A stretch of DNA of 8,996 nucleotides, from contig PFRJ01000061.1 in assembly GCA_002788515.1 (NCBI GenBank), positions 1 through 8,996 of the forward strand. Reading direction: 5' to 3'. The notes beneath the pieces are model-generated. The model did not search any database. It was not told the DNA's origin and saw only the letters and a list, made by a program, of their open reading frames with translations. The position numbers and the translations under genes were made by a program. Numbering within the stretch: the stretch's first letter is position 1; every line of letters begins with the position of its first letter. Source of the stretch: Nitrosopumilales archaeon CG_4_9_14_0_2_um_filter_34_16 (lineage in GTDB: Archaea > Thermoproteota > Nitrososphaeria > Nitrososphaerales > Nitrosopumilaceae). Shown here in pieces: positions 5,128-8,996 of this stretch.

Positions 5128-6690
5128 TTATACATCTAAAATGCTAATTACCTTATTTGGTATGTCTTTGAGCCTACTAACTGCCACAGTTTTTTCATAT
5201 CCCAAATGTCTGAGATTGTTTGCTATTGTTGTTGCCCTCACAATATTTGGACCCAAACCTAAAGCCACCATTTTGATTCCTAACCCTCTAAATGATTTAG
5301 TCATATTTCTTACTGCGTCTGAATCTGATGGTTCTCCATCTGTTAATGTTAAAAAAATATTTGGTCTTTTTGATTGTAACATTGGAAACATTTTGTCATA
5401 AACTTCGGCTAAAGGAGTTGAACCATTAGCCACAATCTGTGCTAATCTTTTTGCAGTTATATTATTCCATTTCACGTTTTCTGGTTTTATTGACCAACAA
5501 ACCATGGATCTATTTTGTGTACTAAATGCGTATACTGCAAATTTTACTTTCAAAAAAGATAAAACTTCACAAAGCGCTAACGTTGCTTTTTTGTATTCAA
5601 TAGCATCTGATGCAATGCTAGAAGAATGATCTAATAATATGACAATTTTTGTTTTAATGGATTTTTTTATGTCTGTAAAAAATGGCTCATTGCCTTCAAT
5701 ATAGCTCTCTTCATCAAATTCATCACCTGATCTCAAATGTTGTTCTTTCCAACCCGTCTTCCATTCCTTGAATTTCATTTTTAATCCATTAATCAAACTC
5801 CTGTCGTAGATTATTGTCTCATCAACATTTTTCGTTGTTGGAATTTGCATTCCTATTGTTTCTGGTGATAACCCTTTGTTTTCATTTTTTTCATTTTCAT
5901 TTAACAATACTTTGTATTCATGATAAACACTGTCTCCATGTAAGACAGCTTTTGGATCAACAGATCCTATATCGCCTTCCTTATTTTTAGAAATTATTTT
6001 TAGGGTTTTTAGTAGTTCTTCTTCAGTTAATGCCATCCCTGCTTTCATAAATGCTATAGATACAGGAATTGTTAACAAAGAATCAATGTCTAAAATTTTA
6101 ATTATCTCAGTCACATTTTTTTCAATCCACTCTGTATCACGTTTTTCATTAATTGCTTGCCTAACAATTTTTTTTGCAAATTCAGTTGCGTTTTTTATTT
6201 TCTCCCAACTACTTGATTGAATTTCACCTTTTATCACACCAAACATGAAATACTGATAAAATGCTTCTACCATTCTTGCTTTTCCATATACAGTGTGTAA
6301 TTGAGGTCTTGATACAAGCATGTATGTATAATTGAAAATTATTTCTTCATCCATCCCTTTCCAAATCTTTCTTCCCAATTGCTCAACTCTCTGTGTCTCC
6401 ATTGTGTTGAGAATAAATCCAAATGCATGATCGTTACTGAGAATTTTTTTGCAATATTTGATTCGCATTGCTTCATACCATAACGATGTTCTAAACTGTC
6501 TATATTTTTGAAAATTATTTCCTATTCTTTTTTCCAATGGAGTTAAAATCACTTTATTTTCTTTGAGTCTTGTTATCGTTTCTACTTTATCTGAAATCTC
6601 TATTGTAATGTTTTCTTTTTCAGACCATCTTCTAATAAGAAAAGTTGCAATCTCTATTATGGAATCGTTTTGTAGTTGAATTGCTTGCAT
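5128..6690 (-). CDS. CobT/CoxE-type von Willebrand factor A (VWA) protein
   Basis: A 520-residue soluble protein whose last about 175 residues form a VWA domain with an intact metal-ion adhesion site: D354-H-S356-S-S358, T425 in NGSTPLAE, and D451 in LTDGEPSDSD. The N-terminal 230 residues are helical. They carry YRQFRTSLWYEAMRI (63-77) and FILNTMETQRVEQLG (92-106). The latter resembles the N-x-x-E-D-x-R-x-E type segment of CobT/NorD-like proteins, while the HExxH-type site seen in some relatives is not present (WYEAMRI). The middle (235-345) is charged and probably flexible. Members pair with MoxR ATPases, which use ATP to load metals, insert cofactors or remodel a client. Here the ATG at 6690 directly follows the TAA of the MoxR gene, with no spacing. 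Client unknown: no chelatase, carbon-monoxide dehydrogenase, nitric-oxide reductase or Rubisco gene is in the window. Confidence 0.87.
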   Translation of the reverse strand: MQAIQLQNDSIIEIATFLIRRWSEKENITIEISDKVETITRLKENKVILTPLEKRIGNNFQKYRQFRTSLWYEAMRIKYCKKILSNDHAFGFILNTMETQRVEQLGRKIWKGMDEEIIFNYTYMLVSRPQLHTVYGKARMVEAFYQYFMFGVIKGEIQSSSWEKIKNATEFAKKIVRQAINEKRDTEWIEKNVTEIIKILDIDSLLTIPVSIAFMKAGMALTEEELLKTLKIISKNKEGDIGSVDPKAVLHGDSVYHEYKVLLNENEKNENKGLSPETIGMQIPTTKNVDETIIYDRSLINGLKMKFKEWKTGWKEQHLRSGDEFDEESYIEGNEPFFTDIKKSIKTKIVILLDHSSSIASDAIEYKKATLALCEVLSFLKVKFAVYAFSTQNRSMVCWSIKPENVKWNNITAKRLAQIVANGSTPLAEVYDKMFPMLQSKRPNIFLTLTDGEPSDSDAVRNMTKSFRGLGIKMVALGLGPNIVRATTIANNLRHLGYEKTVAVSRLKDIPNKVISILDV

Positions 6691-7485
6691 TTAATTCTCA
6701 AACATTGAAGTTATGATGTCGCTTACTTTTTGATATTCTATGTCTCCCCATTGTGTGTAAACATTTCCAAAAACAATGTTTGCGACTTCTTTTGGCATCA
6801 TTCCTTTATCTAATAATTTTGCAAAAGCAATAGTTTCTCTTAAGCTTGGAGAATAAAATAATTCTTCAACTGCAGCAGCCTGTCGTAAAATATTTGCTAG
6901 TTTGATTGCTTGAATTATTGTTGATTCATGATCTCCTGAAATATATTTTTTCACGATCTGTAATTCAATATCTTCTGGTGGGTATTCCAGTCTTATTCGT
7001 ACAGGAAATCTACTTAGTATTTGTGGTGGTAATTCTTTTGTTCCACTATGTGTTAATGGGTTAATTGTTGAAACTACAAACCAATTATCATTTGCTTTGA
7101 TAACTTCTCCTGTTGATTCTTTTAGTACAATCTGACGTCTGTCATCTAGTGCTTCATCAAGTCTAAGTAAAACATCTGCTTCGGCGGAATTAATCTCATC
7201 TAAATACAAAATGTCTCCATTTCTCATTGATTTGATCAAAAGACCTTCATCAAAACTCACATTACCATCTTTGAGTGTTTTAGTGCCTATCAGATGACTT
7301 TCTCTAGTTCTAAGACTGAAATTCATTGATTCTAGATTCACATTCTTGTTTTTTGCAAATTCTCTAACAAGTGATGTTTTTCCAGTTCCTTTGGGGCCTA
7401 TAATTAATACAAAAAGTCCTGCATCATATGCTTTGTTTAGAATCTGAATTGAATTATTCCAATCAAGATATTGTGTTTCCTCCAA
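6691..7485 (-). CDS. MoxR-family AAA+ ATPase
   Basis: A 264-residue AAA+ ATPase of the MoxR group (CbbQ/NirQ/GvpN-like), which acts with VWA proteins to activate metalloenzymes or remodel complexes. Motifs are complete: Walker A GPKGTGKT (30-37), Walker B ILYLDEIN (92-99), the MoxR insert between them (55-85, with LRTRESHLIG and FDEGLL), sensor 1 N142 in STINP, an arginine finger R159 in ILSRFPVRI, and sensor 2 R216 in SPSLRET. Length is at the short end for MoxR proteins, with only a brief C-terminal lid. The start is TTG at 7485: an in-frame stop lies at 7495-7497 and no in-frame ATG occurs before residue 54. A TATA box sits 26-33 bp upstream. The VWA gene follows without a spacer, so the pair should be coupled in translation and made in fixed ratio. 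Confidence 0.92.
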   Translation of the reverse strand: MEETQYLDWNNSIQILNKAYDAGLFVLIIGPKGTGKTSLVREFAKNKNVNLESMNFSLRTRESHLIGTKTLKDGNVSFDEGLLIKSMRNGDILYLDEINSAEADVLLRLDEALDDRRQIVLKESTGEVIKANDNWFVVSTINPLTHSGTKELPPQILSRFPVRIRLEYPPEDIELQIVKKYISGDHESTIIQAIKLANILRQAAAVEELFYSPSLRETIAFAKLLDKGMMPKEVANIVFGNVYTQWGDIEYQKVSDIITSMFEN

Positions 7486-7510
7486 AGTACGTTTTTAGTA
7501 ATTTAAACAA

Positions 7511-7518
7511 TATTTAAT
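7511..7518 (-). promoter_or_regulatory. TATA box of the MoxR-VWA operon
   Basis: ATTAAATA on the minus strand lies 26-33 bp upstream of the TTG at 7485, giving an almost leaderless mRNA. It falls in the 40 bp gap after the geranylgeranyl reductase stop codon, so MoxR-VWA can be transcribed independently. A second AT box (7501-7507) is too close to the start to serve. Confidence 0.55.
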
Positions 7519-7525
7519 ATTAGAT

Positions 7526-8983
7526 CTATGTTCCAAATGCTTCTACTTTTGCAAAAGCTTCTTCTAGTCTCTGATGTAATGTTTTATTCCACTCATCAAA
7601 TCCAGATGGGTCTTTTGGATAATTATAATAATGCTCTACTAACCATTGATTTTGTTTTGATGTATATTTGAGTCCATCTGCAACTGTTTTATTCATTGCA
7701 CCTCTAATTATCATACCAATTTTTCCTAATCCTGAAAAGTCTGGATGTTCTCCTTTACTAATTGATTCCACGTCAAGATTTCCTAGAAAATGTTTCATTC
7801 CGTAACTAATTTGTTCATTAGACATTTGTTGTACTAGTCTTCTAAAAAGTTCAAGACCTGCAGTTTTGTATCCATATTCTTTAATGTAATCCAAATTATA
7901 TTGCCATAAACTTGCTTCAGAAAAATCATTTGCTTCTAACGCCTGTGCAACATTATTTCCGAGAATTGTACTTGCAATTAATGCAGGTCCTATACCGCCT
8001 GCATCAATTGGTTTTGGCATCCATGCAGAATCTCCAACCATCATATATCCTGCTGAAACCATACAATCATTTTGTCTTCTCACTGAAACCTGAAAAACTC
8101 CTGAATTGTTGTTGATGTCTTCAGGATCTTCTGATAACTTTGGGTTTTTAATTGCTACATTTCTGTGTAGATATTCTTTCATTAATGATTCAACATTATC
8201 TTTCTTGCCTAATCTTTGATTTCTTTTATCTAACAGTGATTTTTCAACTCCTAATCCTATGTTGACTTTGTTCTCTGCTTTTGGAAATACCCATCCATAT
8301 CCGCCTGGAGCGATATCTTGATCTAAATGTATTATACAATAGTCTGGATCAAATTCGGTAAGATCTTTTTGTCCTGGTTCAAAATACATGATGTATCTTC
8401 CAGTTGATTCTATATCGCGTCTATCTATTCTTCGTTCTACTTTAGTAGAATTCTGCAATCCATTTCTAAGCATGGATGTCATTCCAGTGGCATCAATTAC
8501 AATTTTTGATGTTTTCTTAAATGGTTGTCTTGTTTTATTATCTATTCCTTGGATTCCAACTACTTGTTGATCTTCGTATATTAATCCTGTAAGATTAATT
8601 TCAAATTCAAATTCTATTCCCATTTTTTTACATCGTTGATTTTGAATTTCTGGAAGCTTCTGACGATTTAACATGTATCCTGAACCATCAAATGGAATTG
8701 CAGTTTCTTTATCTGGAGAAAATGCCATAACTCCTTTCACATCATGCTCGATCTCAGGTTTAGTCCATGCAACTTTGATTCTGTTTGACATGTAATCTAC
8801 AGCTTCTTTGGAACATGCATCTCCACATACCCATCCTGCTAATGATTTTCTGCCTGGTAAAAATTCTGTATTTCTGTCAACAATCAAAATCTTTGCGTTT
8901 TGATTTGAATAATGAGAAATAGCTTGTGCTGTAATTGTGCCTGCAAGACCTCCGCCTGCAATTATAACATCATAATCTGTCAC
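7526..8983 (-). CDS. Geranylgeranyl reductase family FAD-dependent oxidoreductase
   Basis: A flavoprotein that saturates the double bonds of geranylgeranyl chains, in archaea mainly those of digeranylgeranylglycerophospholipids and in some cases quinone side chains. It acts at the membrane surface but has no clear transmembrane helix. The N-terminus has the FAD Rossmann motif YDVIIAGGGLAG (4-15) with D36 at the end of beta-2. A conserved-type cysteine is C53 in WVCGDACS. The diagnostic lipid-site motif PxxYxWxFP is complete (P226, Y229, W231, F233, P234). The second flavin motif is VGDSA (316-320), followed by DAGGIGPAL (327-335). Length (485 aa) is somewhat above the usual 390-460, with extra sequence at the C-terminus. 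The start is GTG at 8983, giving the usual short lead to the Rossmann strand. The frame stays open to the window edge, so an earlier start cannot be excluded. Archaea often carry several paralogues, so the exact substrate is not assignable. Confidence 0.9.
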   Translation of the reverse strand: MTDYDVIIAGGGLAGTITAQAISHYSNQNAKILIVDRNTEFLPGRKSLAGWVCGDACSKEAVDYMSNRIKVAWTKPEIEHDVKGVMAFSPDKETAIPFDGSGYMLNRQKLPEIQNQRCKKMGIEFEFEINLTGLIYEDQQVVGIQGIDNKTRQPFKKTSKIVIDATGMTSMLRNGLQNSTKVERRIDRRDIESTGRYIMYFEPGQKDLTEFDPDYCIIHLDQDIAPGGYGWVFPKAENKVNIGLGVEKSLLDKRNQRLGKKDNVESLMKEYLHRNVAIKNPKLSEDPEDINNNSGVFQVSVRRQNDCMVSAGYMMVGDSAWMPKPIDAGGIGPALIASTILGNNVAQALEANDFSEASLWQYNLDYIKEYGYKTAGLELFRRLVQQMSNEQISYGMKHFLGNLDVESISKGEHPDFSGLGKIGMIIRGAMNKTVADGLKYTSKQNQWLVEHYYNYPKDPSGFDEWNKTLHQRLEEAFAKVEAFGT

Positions 8984-8996
8984 GATATTGGGGTTC

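Noticed and set aside
5141..5401. Plus-strand 86-codon frame with hydrophobic character
   Set aside because: Antisense to the VWA domain. Its hydrophobicity comes from reading the complement of polar codons, not from a membrane protein.
7479..7483. GGAGG at the start of the MoxR gene, resembling a Shine-Dalgarno site
   Set aside because: It lies within the first codons, and no in-frame ATG, GTG or TTG follows at ribosome-binding distance. The TATA position fits the TTG at 7485, so the match is probably chance from Glu-Glu codons.
7912..8570. Plus-strand open frames at 7912-8115 and 8388-8570
   Set aside because: Both are antisense to the geranylgeranyl reductase, whose PxxYxWxFP and GDSA motifs confirm the minus-strand reading.
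1..8996. CRISPR arrays, tRNA or rRNA genes, insertion sequences
   Set aside because: No regularly spaced repeats, no cloverleaf-like segment in the gaps, and no transposase or terminal inverted repeats were seen. All gaps are shorter than about 130 bp.

Overview
The window looks like a chromosomal segment of an ammonia-oxidising archaeon (Nitrososphaerota/Thaumarchaeota, Nitrosopumilus-like). This rests on an archaeal TATA-binding protein, a geranylgeranyl reductase of the type used for isoprenoid membrane lipids, TATA boxes placed about 25 bp upstream of start codons (leaderless transcription), no clear Shine-Dalgarno sites, frequent TTG/GTG starts, and very AT-rich DNA. The lineage is inferred from gene content and sequence style, not from a marker tree.

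Layout, left to right. Positions 1-95 hold a probable oligo-T terminator and an imperfect inverted repeat. A PII-like signal protein (minus strand, 96-437) is divergent from a 58-residue helix-turn-helix-like protein (563-739, plus). Next is a single-span membrane protein with an Ig-like outer domain (847-1530, plus). It converges on, and overlaps by 4 bp, a PD-(D/E)XK nuclease-like gene (1527-2108, minus). All remaining genes are on the minus strand: a 73-residue protein of unknown function (2179-2400), TBP (2419-2982), an ASCH-domain protein (3042-3497), a cysteine-synthase-like PLP enzyme fused to a rhodanese-like domain (3503-5044), a CobT/CoxE-type VWA protein (5128-6690), a MoxR-type AAA+ ATPase (6691-7485) and a geranylgeranyl reductase (7526-8983).

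Probable transcription units, in order of transcription on the minus strand, are: geranylgeranyl reductase (promoter outside the window); MoxR then VWA (stop and start codons abut); PLP-rhodanese then ASCH (5 bp gap); and TBP then the 73-residue protein (18 bp gap), perhaps continuing to the nuclease-like gene. MoxR and VWA probably act together as an ATPase-adaptor pair. The PLP-rhodanese/ASCH pair suggests a sulfur-related function with a possible nucleic-acid link, but no substrate can be assigned. Much of the window is housekeeping. The parts most worth a second look are the PLP-rhodanese/ASCH pair, the nuclease-like gene, and the PII protein whose nucleotide- and effector-binding loops are altered.
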